Of a DNA stretch of 64,000 nucleotides, positions 1-11,698 are shown piece by piece (positions within the stretch are counted from its first letter, which is position 1; each line of letters starts with the position of its first letter). The stretch is from Chaenocephalus aceratus (taxonomy: Eukaryota; Chordata; Actinopteri; Perciformes; Channichthyidae): positions 26,752,952 through 26,816,951 of the forward strand of contig CM043800.1 of assembly GCA_023974075.1 (NCBI GenBank). The letters run 5' to 3'. The translations under genes were made by a program, and so were the position numbers. A model generated the notes under the pieces. That model had not been told where the DNA came from. It ran no database searches and saw only the letters and a program-made list of their open reading frames with translations.

Positions 1-234
1 ATATTAATACATATAACATAAATTAATTAACATACATTTATATGAATAAAACAGAATATATTTAAGTATTCTTTTGATTTACAATAAGAATAATACTTTT
101 CACTTTAAAATACTAAGAAATAGCCATTAAACAAATTAGGTTTACTGAGTCAATCCTAAAGACACGTGATAAGACTAGAGGGACTTGTTTATGTTGACCA
201 TCTGTGTTAATGCTCCTTCTTGTCCGTTGTGCAG
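1..234 (+). other. Intron of celf3 upstream of the first visible exon
   Basis: AT-rich sequence with no supportable coding content. It ends in a pyrimidine-containing acceptor (tgtccgttgtgcag) directly before the exon at 235, so it is the tail of a celf3 intron separating the off-window RRM1 exons. Confidence 0.75.
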
Positions 235-3200
235 ATGAATCGGCCAATCCAGGTGAAACCAGCTGACAGCGAGGGCAGAGGAGGTGAGAGACATGCTCTT
301 AAATACAGTTACACACACAAACACACATTTTAGTGTGACAGAGAGAAGGACACATGTCAAGTTCGATCAGATAGAGATGGAAAGTAGTCAACGGTGCTTA
401 ATCGACACACATTTACACACAGACACACATTCAAATCACATGCTTTCTACTCCCCCCCCCCTCATTACACATTTCTGTAGTAAATTCTGCCCCCTGGTGG
501 ACACAAGTGGTAGCTTCCATTTCTAATAAGACAACTTTGAACTTCTGAACAACTTAGGTGTGACCATTTGGGGGAAATGAGGGTGAATTCTTATCTTTTC
601 CTTTGCTTTTTTTTCAAAATTGTTGGCCTCTCAGAGGACAGGAAGTTGTTTGTGGGCATGCTGGGAAAGCAGCAGAGCGACGAGGACGTGAGGAGACTGT
701 TTGAGCCCTTTGGCAGCATAGACGAGTGCACTGTGTTGAGAGGACCTGACGGTACCAGCAAGGTAAATCGCATATGCCCACAAGCACAAATGACGCTATT
801 TAATTGTAACAGGCAATGTGCTGTAACTGAGTTTGTTTTGTTGCAGGGTGCGCTTTTGTAAAATACCAAGGACACGCTGAAGCCCAGGCCGCATCAACAG
901 CTTGCATGGAAGCCGCACAATGCCTGTGAGTTGCATGCTTGAGATAACAAATTATTACACACAAGGCAGAGCAAACATGGTCTTCCACCAGTCCCTTTAT
1001 ACATCCATGCCTTCCACAGACATGAGTCACATGGGACAGTTTACATTTTCTGTAGGCAATAATGCATATACTGTTATCGCCAGTCTTCTTGGTGCTGTCC
1101 TGGGCATTATCAACATGCTGTGATCGGCCCCATCTGAATCACAAAAGGAACATTTATTAATAAACACTGAGCACATATAAATCTAAATTGTAACATTCCT
1201 TGTTATTGCATTGAAATATTGTCTCTCTCCATCTTTCCCTTCAGGGAGCGTCGTCCAGTCTGGTGGTGAAGTTTGCCGACACAGAGAAGGAGCGGGGGCT
1301 GAGGAGGATGCAGGCAGGTGGCCTCGCAGCTCGGCATCTTCAGCCCCATGACCCTCAACTTCCCCGCCTACAATGCCTACACACAGGCGGTCAACGCACA
1401 GGCAAGCAGTACACAAATGCACAAACACTCAGCGCACTAAATGCACATATACACACTAAGTTTGTAAGGGGAGTGCTTGTGCTTATGAGAGATGTAATAA
1501 GTTTGAAGAGGCTATCAGTGGTCTAATTGGGGCTAATGTTATTACCCAGACAACAGAACATACGTCATCTGACATTAGCTTTCCCGCAACACACAACCAT
1601 TAACCCACTGACTCGGGGACATAATGGCCTTGTAATTAGATCTCTATTCATCTGTTCCTCCATCACTCCCTCTCCCTGCCCCTTCCTCTCCTTTTTTCCC
1701 TCTCTTTGTCTCCTCTCTCTCTTTTTCCCATATCAATTTAACTGTCTCTTTGTCTTCTCTCTCTCCCTCCCGATTTCCACCTCTTTTTCCCTCCCTCCCC
1801 CTCTTTTTTCTCTCCATCCCCTTCCTCTGTCTCTGTTTCCTTCCCTGTTTGCAGCTTGTCCAACAGCAGGCCCTGGTTGCCCAGTCAGCGTACTTGTCTC
1901 CTGTGGCAACAGTTGCCGCTGTACAGATGCAGCAGATGGCGGCGCTCAATGCCAACGGAATCATTGCCACACCCATTACACCCATCACGCCGTCCTCGGG
2001 TAGGCGCATTTACACACACACACCCACACCCACACCCACACCCACACACACACACACACACCACACACACACACACACACACACCACACACACACACACA
2101 CGGAGATGCCATGCATACCCAAAACACTCTTGGAATTGTATATGAGCAGGGACACCACGCACAAAAACTGGTTGACATAGAATAGAGTAGTTTTTAGATC
2201 TTATCAGCTGTACATATTCTTATATATTATCACAATATATAGGAATATTTTACAGTCTTCTCCTTAAGATGCGTTGCTTCATCAAATTGATGCACTTAGT
2301 TGTTGTTTTTTAACAGTATTTGGCATCAGATACACAACAACCTCATTACACAAATAAGGATTTAAAGGTGTAGAGACAGATGCAGTTATATAGGTGGCAT
2401 AGAGAAAGCTGCTGCTGCTACAGAGAGCCATAATCTGGACCCTGCTCTGCGTCTGTAGGTACAAACACTCCACCAACTATCGCAGCAACGCCTGTGCCCT
2501 CTCTCCCTCCGCCACTAGGAGTGAATGGATACAGCAGTCTGCCCGCCCCCACCAATGGACAGCAAGCAACAGAAGCACTATACACCAACGGCGTTCATCC
2601 ATATCAAGGTTTTTATTCTTAATTATGTATCTTTATGTCTGTCACAAAACGTCCCCTCAAACTCACCTTTCCATCCCTGCAGTTGGTCAAGGTCACTGAA
2701 AAAAAAAGTTACATAACACGTAAAAAAGAAATGGAAATAGAAACCTAAATAAAAAGATTCATTGATAAAGCTACAAAAGTAACAGACAAATAATTAAACC
2801 AATTAATAAAGTGAAGCATGGAGAATTGGATTACTCAAAGTCGTAGTCCCTCCAACAGGTATTACAACGTTAAAGTCAACATAAATAGTGAGACTTTTTA
2901 TAATATCTGTTTATAATATAACGTTTTGACGGTTTGGAAATGCGGAGTCTGGACATTTTGGTAAAGAAAAAATGAATTGAATTCAATTTTGAAAGCTGTA
3001 TGAACCATATTCTAAGGAGAACCCAGGTCCTTTGAAATGCCTTAAGGTCTTCTTTTATTTAGAATAATCATTGTTCAAACTTCATACATTGCGAGATTTC
3101 CTGTATTCATCTGTCTTATGTCAAAAGGGATGCATGTGTTCCTGTATAAGAGCAGCACACCTGGCCAAGAGTGTACATGTGATGACATGCTGTGTGTGGT

Positions 3201-5523
3201 AGTGGGCATGCATGGAGTTTGTGGGAGACTGAATGGGGTTGTCGGAAGGTTGGGCTCAATATGTGTGTTAAAGGCCCGGCCAAATGTTTTAAATATATTG
3301 GACCTCAAATGAAACACTGCACCTTGAGGACTTGCTGCTGGATCCTTAATGTCGAGTATAAAAAAAAAAGACTAGGACAGCACTCCAATATCACTTTTTA
3401 ATATGCCAACACAGATATTTCAGGCAAGACGCCCTTCTTCAATGTGTTTTCTGGGGTAATAAAAGGTGACCTCGACCAGCACAACAAGAACATCCTAACT
3501 GGGGCTACAACACTTAAATAGAATGGATCGTAATAGTAAAACATTTTAATAAAATCTAAAAAGCATACAGAAGTATATGTAATTTGATTTCACACATTCA
3601 ATTAAGAGGAATCGGATATTTAAGAGGACATTGGTTGTATTTTTTGCTTTCTGATAGTTTTTTTCCCCGGCCCTCCAGCTCAGAGTCCAGTTGCGACCCT
3701 GGACCCCCTGCAGCAGGCGTATGCAGGCATGCAACACTACACAGGTTGGTGTAAGTCTACAAACAGGTGACACAAATGTTTAGATGAAGCTTGTTGAGTG
3801 AAACCTTCTCACTGTGGGTTGGGGCGGTGTCTGGATAGAAGTAAAATGCAAAAAAAAAGTAAATAACTTCAGATTCAGTTATGAGATAAATTTGGCAAAG
3901 CTTAATATAACATATCAAAGTTCATCCCATATCTTATGCCCACCAAATTGTATAATCATCAAAACTCAGTCTAGATGTGCGGCTCAGCTCATGCAGTAGG
4001 TTAATTCAGGATACATGTAAATAGGGAACAAAGACGATGGGGTGTCTGCTTTCCGTTTGACCGCCATCGTCTCAAAGATGGAAGTGTTTCAAGGGCAACT
4101 TGTTGACTTAATTCTGTTATGATTCATCTGATTTGAGTGTCACAGAAGACAGACTGGTAATAATGTAATACATTCAATGTTACCTTTACACCATCCGCCT
4201 ACCAGACTCAGACCAACAATGTCACTGTTGTTGTGTCTCGCTCTGTTCAAGTGTTACATTTAATAGTTTTCACCTTCAGCAGGAGATGTTTCAGTTCAAA
4301 CAAAATGATTCTATTGGACACTGCTATGTTGCCACCTGTTGTGTTCACCCAATAAGATTTTGTTTCTGTCTCTCCCAATAGCGGCGTATCCTGCTGCCTA
4401 CGGATTGGTCGGCCAGCCGTTCCCCCAGCAGCCAACAATGGTTGCCCAGCAACACCAGCAGCCCCAGCAACAGCAGCAGAGAGAAGGTGATGTGACTTCC
4501 TGTCTGTCTGCCGCCACACCCCTCTCTCCAGTGATCTAATCTTAAATTGTTTATCTCCAGGTTTTCACAGATAATTGATCACACTGCCTAATGTGTGTGT
4601 GTTTCAGGTCCAGAGGGCTGTAACATCTTCATCTACCACCTGCCCCAGGAGTTCAGCGACTCTGAGATGCTGCAGATGTTCCTGCCCTTTGGCAATGTCA
4701 TCTCGGCTAAGGTGTTTGTGGACCGAGCCACCAACCAGAGCAAATGCTTCGGTGAGACTCACAGACGGGAAGAAAGAGGGAGGGAGGGAAATGGGGAGAG
4801 CGAAGAAAGGAAAAGGACGGGTGAAAAAGACGGGGTGACTTTGTGGCAAATGAGACATTGTGTCTTTTTTTTTTTATATCCTAGTAAGACAAAGGCATGG
4901 TGTAGAAAAGGTTCAATTAAGGGGAACATTTTTGCTTCAACCTCATTAGGAAGTACTTTTTTATGATCTCTGCCCATTGTTTATGTTTTGGGCTCAGTTC
5001 CGGAAAGATTACTGGCCTGATTTTCATAGAACTTTGTAGAAGGCACAGGCAAACCCATTATTTTTAGAGAGGGTCTGCATTACGGGGCTGATATACAAAA
5101 TATCTTACCTTGTTAACATAGGGGCATATAGCATTTGTGCAGCATTTATGTGTTGTCGGAATAATCATAAAACTTTGTAACACACTGGGGAAATTCCCAT
5201 GAAGCCCCCAAAGTCAGAACAACAACTCGTAAAAAAAAATGCAGCATGTCTACTTTGTTCATAGTTGCTAGGTTCTGAGGAAGACTGAAAGCAATCTGTG
5301 TGTCTAACAATAACTATACCACTTGGAAACGCTAGTCAGGGAAACGTTGTCTGTTTCACCTTAAAATAACAACTCTTAATTTTCTTTCTTTCCAGGATTT
5401 GTGAGTTTTGATAACCCAGCTAGTGCTCAGGCCGCCATCCAAGCCATGAATGGTTTCCAGATTGGCATGAAGAGACTGAAAGTGCAGCTCAAAAGGCCCA
5501 AAGATGCCAACCGCCCATATTGA
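235..5523 (+). CDS. celf3: CELF3-type RNA-binding protein, 3' part (5' end outside window)
   Basis: CELF/Bruno-like proteins bind U/GU-rich RNA and control alternative splicing, mainly in neurons. Exons seen: 235-283, 635-762, 847-925, 1245-1401, 1855-1999, 2459-2608, 3679-3744, 4382-4486, 4608-4751, 5396-5523. The first encodes [16 protein letters not shown], which in the family follows RRM1, so its ATG is internal and RRM1 lies upstream of the window. Exons 2-4 give RRM2 (RNP1/2-type [22 protein letters not shown]). The middle is the divergent Ala/Gln/Pro linker ending in a Gln-rich stretch. The last two exons give RRM3 ([31 protein letters not shown]) and the family C-terminus [10 protein letters not shown]. 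The linker text ([26 protein letters not shown]) fits CELF3 better than CELF4/5. Exon 3 is 2 nt short and exon 4 is 1 nt long relative to the conserved frame, so a literal translation breaks. The intron after exon 4 has a GC donor. Whether this is the a or b teleost copy cannot be told. Confidence 0.93.
1402..1854 (+). other. celf3 intron with GC-AG splice sites
   Basis: The coding frame of exon 4 ends at CAG followed by gcaagc, with no usable gt nearby; the acceptor gtttgcag before 1855 is normal. CAG|gcaag matches the usual consensus of GC donors. The 3' half (about 1640-1850) is a long CT-rich tract. A gt-to-gc sequence error cannot be excluded because neighbouring exons contain errors. 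Confidence 0.6.
2011..2101. repeat. Imperfect CA microsatellite
   Basis: CA repeats interrupted by several CCACAC units, in the celf3 intron just after the exon ending at 1999. Confidence 0.95.
2609..4381 (+). other. celf3 introns around the small exon 3679-3744
   Basis: Two introns (2609-3678 and 3745-4381). Apart from the exon I see AT-rich unique-looking sequence, with no long ORF and no recognisable mobile element. Confidence 0.6.
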
Positions 5524-8500
5524 GTGACAACTGAGAGGAGGAAGAAGAATTAATGAGAGGTGAGGTGGTGATGAGGAGGTAACATGACATTAGGAGAAGT
5601 GAGGTGTTGTATGTTGAGGAACAGGAGGATGAAATGAGGGTAGAGAAAAAAACATGGAGACGGTAGCGTTATCTTTGACACTGCAATGCTAATTGATGGT
5701 ACAAAGTTAAGAATAAAAAGCTTAACATGACATTTCAATGAATATACATTGGGTTTCTCATATGATCAACAACTGAATCAACTCAGGAAAAGTAAAAAAT
5801 ACTAAAATATTGTTTTCCTTTTTATTTTCTTTCACAATCTTATTTATTTTCTTTCCTGCTGTTTTGATCTTTCCTGAAACGGCAACTTACCTCACCCAAG
5901 ATCCTTCCGTCCAATCATAATTCTCGAGGACCCCATCGCTATGGCAATGGTTGCCTAGTGAACAATAAAGCCCTGACCCCCCCTTCCTCTCGCATTGTTG
6001 TAAGTTGATTGGTTGGCCTGTGTTTGGGTTGCTGTGGCGATTGATTGCCTGTGTTGGTTGCCCTTGGCAATTTTTGTTCTGTCACCTCGAGCAACCAGCC
6101 ATGCGTTGACCTGCATGTCCTGTTGCTGTAGTGACCACAGACTGTGTTTGGTGCATTGTGAATTTATTTTTGTATTGACCTGTGCACATACTGATCAATA
6201 ACTGTCAATAGCCAGGACTGTACTCAGAATCAATTGGTTTAATTGGATATTTGATACACTTAATCATTGTATAGTAATCTGATCAATTCTGCAGCAACGC
6301 TTGTTATTTTTGCAGATTTGTTTTTGATCAGTTTCTGTAGTGTTCTGTTTGGTGTCATTATTATTTGATCAAATTGTTTGGGTAGTGAGCGTGAGCATCT
6401 ATGTGTACATATGTGTCCGTGTTACACTGTTAGTGTGTAATGCAGGAGTGCATAATCCTTGTTGAACTGGTGAGAGGTTTGCCAGAGGTTAACACAGTGG
6501 ACTAGTGGAGAAATGTAGAACAGCACTACAGTTTACAGCAAAAAAATGGTAGTATAATTATTTGCAACATATAATGATAGTATGCCATGTTGGACACTCG
6601 GCCATGAAATGATTATGCATTAGAATTCAGAGAAGTTCAAATATGGCTATGAACATTCAGGTTAGAATAGAAAATACCATACATCTGAGTTTTATGACTT
6701 AAGCACAATATTTTTGGAACAAGCATGCATTTGTTGAGCTATACTCTGAAAGGCTGAGTTTTATATTCCTGGATTCTGATTTGTTACACTTTTTGATGTG
6801 GCACTTTAGTTTTTTGCTCCTTTTTTCTCTTTTTGGTCTCTTGTACATCTCCTATCACTGCTTTTGTGGTGTTTTCCCTTCACTACACCCCTCTTCCTCC
6901 TCCGGTCCGCTTTCTTCCCTCTTCTTATTTCCTATTTCTCTGTCAAATTCTTTCTTCACCTCTCTCCATCCCAACCTTCTCATTCTAGCTCGTGTTTTGA
7001 GGTAAAGGGTATGTGGTTATGGTGGAAAAACAAGTGCCTCTTGCTTATTAGAGAACAGCCTTCAACTATAGGAATTCTGGGAGAAATGTAACAAAGAGAG
7101 AATCAAGGATATCTTTGGTTTGAGGTCAATTAAATCCTCCACAAACCCCCAACCTTTACCAAAGAGTCGAACATGTGTAGCTGCTGTCTACCCAGTGTTT
7201 GGATGCACTGTCACACGGCAGCACGCATTTTAAATAAAGGATTCTGTTTCTATTTCTAGACAAACCTTTACATAACAAATCCTTGTGAATACCTACCACT
7301 GTGCACCTTCAACATTAATATGATCACCCAGAATTTCTATATTGCAAATGCCAGAGAATAATGCATGTTGGTAGTAGTGTTTGCTTGCCGTGATCCAAGG
7401 CACTATAGTGCAGCACATGCTCATTATAAGGTCACACACATAGACACATATTGCGCTTCACAATAGCACCCACACATTCATACCTGCAGACACACACCTT
7501 CAATCACACACAAACACAAATAACGGTTATCCACTGTATGAATGCATGATCCAGACACTGTGGTGTATGTGTTAAAGCACCATGATTTATGTATTGCTGT
7601 TGAAAGACAGAGCTTTACAACTGTTGATGATGCCTTCTGATTTAACTCACACGACGTGTAACAGAGACGAGCTAGGAGCACCCGAAAAGTGCCGTTTGCT
7701 GCCAGAAGTCATGCCTAAAAGAGTTTTGTTTGACGAGAGGAGCATGTTTGACAAGATGTAAAGGATCAGACAGAAACATGGGAGCTTCAGTGTGTTTATA
7801 ACTGCTCTCTAACATATCCTCCCCCTTCTCTGTCCTCCCTCCTTGTTTATGTATCACTCCCTCTACCCCACCACTTTCCGTCCCTCTCACAGGTGACTTT
7901 CAGAGTCCAGCCGAGGTGGAATACCCAGGGTTCATAGTGCTTTCAGACTGTCTGCTACCTTTGAGCGTCCGGGGAGTGCAGCCACACACACTGACACACA
8001 TCACACGACTACACATGCGCTATTAACTCGAACCTCGAACGGTGGAAGGCTCATTTACAAATGTACATAAAGTGCACAAATACACACACACACAACACAC
8101 ACACACACACACACTCACACACATACACACGCCTGCAGACACTCAGACAAACCACCACATGGTTCACACGAGTCAGTATTTCACCCATACAGCCAAGAGC
8201 TTGTGGTCTGTGTGGAGTTTGCAACAGGGTGTTAAGTACAGAGAGGCAACTCAGACCGAGCACGTATGGAAGTGTACTGATAAAAAAATGCTGATATATC
8301 ACTACAATAGACTTTAACATGTCTATAACCATGTCTAATCCATGACAAATATAGAGGGGCTGATGTTTCTTAATAAAAAAAAAGAAAGAAATAAAAAAAG
8401 ACAACTAAATGAGTAGGTTAGAGAGACTTTGGAGAAAAATCCTAATGACCTGTAAATAATTTAGTTTACAAAGAGCTGCATTTAAAAAAAAAAACAGGAA

Positions 8501-9044
8501 AAATGCAAAAAGAATACTACTTTAGATAAACACTGAACAGGACACAGCGACATTATTATTTATTATTATTGTTATTATTATCATTATTATTACCACTAGT
8601 AACATCATCATCCTCATAAAGGGATATTACATTCCAAATTGTAAAAATGGGAAATCACTAACCTATTTTAAATTTATACTTAGATTTTAGGTGAAAATTC
8701 GGGGGAGGGGTGATCGCACTTTTATTCCGGAGGTTTTAATATTTGAGCTATTTTTTATTTATTTACTAATTTATCAATTATTTTGTTTATTGGGAGATGG
8801 GGTTTGAATGGGTTGCAATATTTTGATTTTAGAATTTTCTAGAGAAAACCTTTGAGGGCCTGTTTCTGTCAGACTCTTGCAATCGAGTAATTATAATGTA
8901 TGTATTAATTATTACAGCAATTATATTTATTTCTTATTTATTGAATCCTGTTTTTGATCCACTCTCTTTTTAAGTTAAAATAAAAATATCATACTAAATG
9001 ATCCATTGTGATTTGTAAATTGTGTATGTGTTTGTGTTTGTCAT
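5524..9044 (+). other. Probable long 3'UTR of celf3
   Basis: Non-coding, AT- and T-rich sequence after the stop at 5521-5523. A proximal AATAAA is at 5964-5969 and a distal one at 8979-8984, the latter followed at about 9019-9042 by a GT-rich stretch typical of a downstream cleavage element. It holds a CA microsatellite (8083-8134) and ATT-rich runs near 8555-8590. Extent is inferred; no transcript data. Confidence 0.5.
8979..8984 (+). terminator. Distal poly(A) signal, probably of celf3
   Basis: Canonical AATAAA followed about 35-60 nt later by a GT-rich element (tgtgtatgtgtttgtgtttg). This is the best-formed signal between the celf3 stop and the cers2 promoter. Confidence 0.5.
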
Positions 9045-11055
9045 ACATTTTTAATGATTTATTTTACACACATATCTTCGTTGGAAAGATTCAACACCCA
9101 AGTGCCACCGAAATGAGAGCGCACATCTGTCTTCTGACCATAAGGGGGCGCAAGTAGAGAGCATGTAACCTGAGAATGACAGACACCATAATAAGCTGTT
9201 GTGCCAAGTGTGTTATCTCCTTTATTCGTTTATGGGAGTAGGCTACTTAATTATCAACAGGATTAAATGCTGTTTTCGTTTTATCATCTAAGGTGGTTCC
9301 AGTAAACTCTTCAAACATATTCCCTTGTTTCCAGAAGAGAAAACATGCAAATGTAGTAGTGAAGAGTGATAATAATGAACACATAAACAGTTTCAGCATC
9401 CTGTGCTTATTTTTAATGGCTAGACTCTTTAAAACCAATGTTAAAAAAGTGAAACGTGGAGTTTGTTACTGTATTATAAAGAACCAGAACAGAGTCCCAT
9501 ACACCGTGCCGTGTGGTCAGGACTCCCTGGAGAAGAAGAATCTTGTATCTCAATGGGATCTTGTATCTCAATGGGACATTCTGGATAAATAAGGATAAAT
9601 AAAAAAATAAATACACATGTGAATAAGGTGTTGTCAACTGGAGTTTGTGAAGACCAGCTTTCATCCATTGTAAGAATAATAGGTGGGTTTTAAATGAGGT
9701 CTTAAATCAATACCACATACGTGAAAGTGAAAAACAAGTTCTCACCTTCTAGCTGTAAAAGCCTGTACCAGCACATATTTATATATTGAGTGCCACAGTG
9801 ACCTATCTATCGATCAGATTTATGATTCGAAATTATAAAAGTAGACAAAACGTGATCTGTCTCTACAATTTGTGTCAACCACAGACCTTATTTCGAGCTA
9901 TTTTTCAAAATCCTATGGAGAAATTGCATTGGTTTTGTCGAAGGAACCAGAAGTTGTAAAATGCTAACTTACTTCCGGGGGTTTAGGACACGTCACAGTG
10001 GTACAATGTATTTATCCTGCATATTTTAAAGTTTAATGCCAGAAACTGTTCTCTTCACATCCTAAAGATGCCCTTTGTGGGAGTTAATAGGTGGTTTCAA
10101 GGTAAATACTATAATGACAAAATGTTCATAAATGACAACGTTGGTAATATAAAAAAATGTTGAACCCCTGGCTGCTAAAGTCATACAAAACTCCTATGAA
10201 CCTGCTGGTGTCTGGCAAATCAATTCCTTATCCTACTTTACAAACACACTGTGAACTAATTATTTCCTAGTTTTATATATTATTGTTTACTTTATTTGTG
10301 AATACTTTACTGGGACCTGTTTTAAATTGTGAAAAAACCTTTTGAATGATCTTTAAAAGGCGCTTGTGAATGATATATTTTTTATTAATTATTACTAAGG
10401 CCACAAATGAGTCAAGCTCAACTGATCTTGAGCATGTGAATCTGTTCAAAGTGTCACTATCTGGGTTGAGCTCAAGGTCGGTGAGACTTTCTGTCATTGT
10501 GTACAGCGTGTCAACCTTTACCAGTTTCCATGCTTTTTTAATATAGTTCATGGCAGGGTCACAAGGATAGCAGATAACCTTCCTCCTACCCCCTTTGAAA
10601 CCCTGCTTTGGCTGAAAAACCTGCAGATGCAATGCAAACAGCAGAAGAAGAAACACACTGCCATGTTGAAAGCAAATATTTAGAATACCTTTGTTTGTGT
10701 ATTTTAAAATGTTTAGTCACATTGTGACAAGCATATATGAACTATTACATGGGAAAAAGGTTGACAAATTACAACAAAATAATTGGTAAAGAAATAGTAT
10801 GTTATACTTTCAGCTGAGAGTCACAGTCAGTGGCTGCAACAGTAGTTAATGCTACGTTTGCAACAAGCGGGTCAAAGGTCAGCTACGGTGAAATGGAGTG
10901 ACCCGAGATAAAAATGTGATCATCCGTAAAAAAATATTAAATAACGTGAAAAAAAGGATTGTTTCCAAAATACATGTTTGCTATCCATTATCCTATAGAA
11001 TAAAGTGTTAGGGGGGGGGGGGGTAAAAACGAGCCGAAACGAAAATGCGGATATG
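9045..11055. other. Intergenic region between celf3 and cers2
   Basis: AT-rich, no supportable gene. Contains an exact tandem duplication of an 18-mer (9541-9576) followed by 'ggataaat' repeats, resembling the tail of an old retroposon, and a 127-codon minus-strand ORF (10273-10656) that I do not recognise. A run of about 14 G lies near 11010. Confidence 0.5.
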
Positions 11056-11056
11056 C

Positions 11057-11126
<70 letters not shown>

Positions 11127-11139
11127 CGTGCGTGTGTGT
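11057..11139. repeat. TG microsatellite upstream of cers2
   Basis: TG repeat with GCG interruptions, directly upstream of the GC-richer region that I take as the cers2 first exon. Confidence 0.95.
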
Positions 11140-11149
11140 CAGCCAAATG

Positions 11150-11698
11150 CTCTCATGTGCTTTGGACGTCATCTGCGTCCTCCCTCTCCGTTATCCCACC
11201 TCATTCACTCCTCCCCCCGTCTGCTCCTCTCACTCCGCTCCTCTCGTGCCGGCCCGTCCTCCACCTCTGCCCGGCCACACTCCCACGCAGACCACGCCGA
11301 CTACCGGAGACCAGCACGGGACAAGACCTGGTTCACGACGGTCACGACGAGAGAAAAACAGCCTGGCAGAAAAATATCGGGTCGCATTTTTTAAAGCAGC
11401 ATCTCACTCATCGTCCCATCTGTAGACACCTTCTCTAGTTGTAACCGTAGTCAGTGTTTTGTTTTAAATGAACAACTTTGTACGCCATGGAAAGATGTAA
11501 AAATCTGTCCGGGTAGTAAAGTTGGACACAAACTGCGCCCTTCTGCGGAGCACAAGCAGCGGTCTGGGCTCACTCTCAGGACCGTTAGGTTGTAGCCTAG
11601 CTAGCTGGGGTGGGACCCGGACGACTTCGTGGAAAAATACACTACTTTTTTCTAATTGCGAGCCCTGTTTCACGCTTCACTACGGGGGAAAACACAAA
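11150..11698 (+). promoter_or_regulatory. Probable cers2 promoter / noncoding first exon
   Basis: A local GC- and CpG-rich island (about 11160-11400) in AT-rich surroundings. A consensus donor (AAA|gtaagt) at 11698/11699 could end a 5'UTR exon. The first coding exon, 6.1 kb downstream, begins at an acceptor one base before its ATG, which requires such an upstream noncoding exon. The exact start site is not visible. Confidence 0.55.

Noticed and set aside
1527..2003. 158-codon ORF on the + strand
   Set aside because: It translates the CT-rich celf3 intron and then a real celf3 exon in the wrong frame.
2019..2100. Regularly spaced repeats resembling a CRISPR array
   Set aside because: Simple-sequence CA repeats in a vertebrate intron with no unique spacers of constant length.
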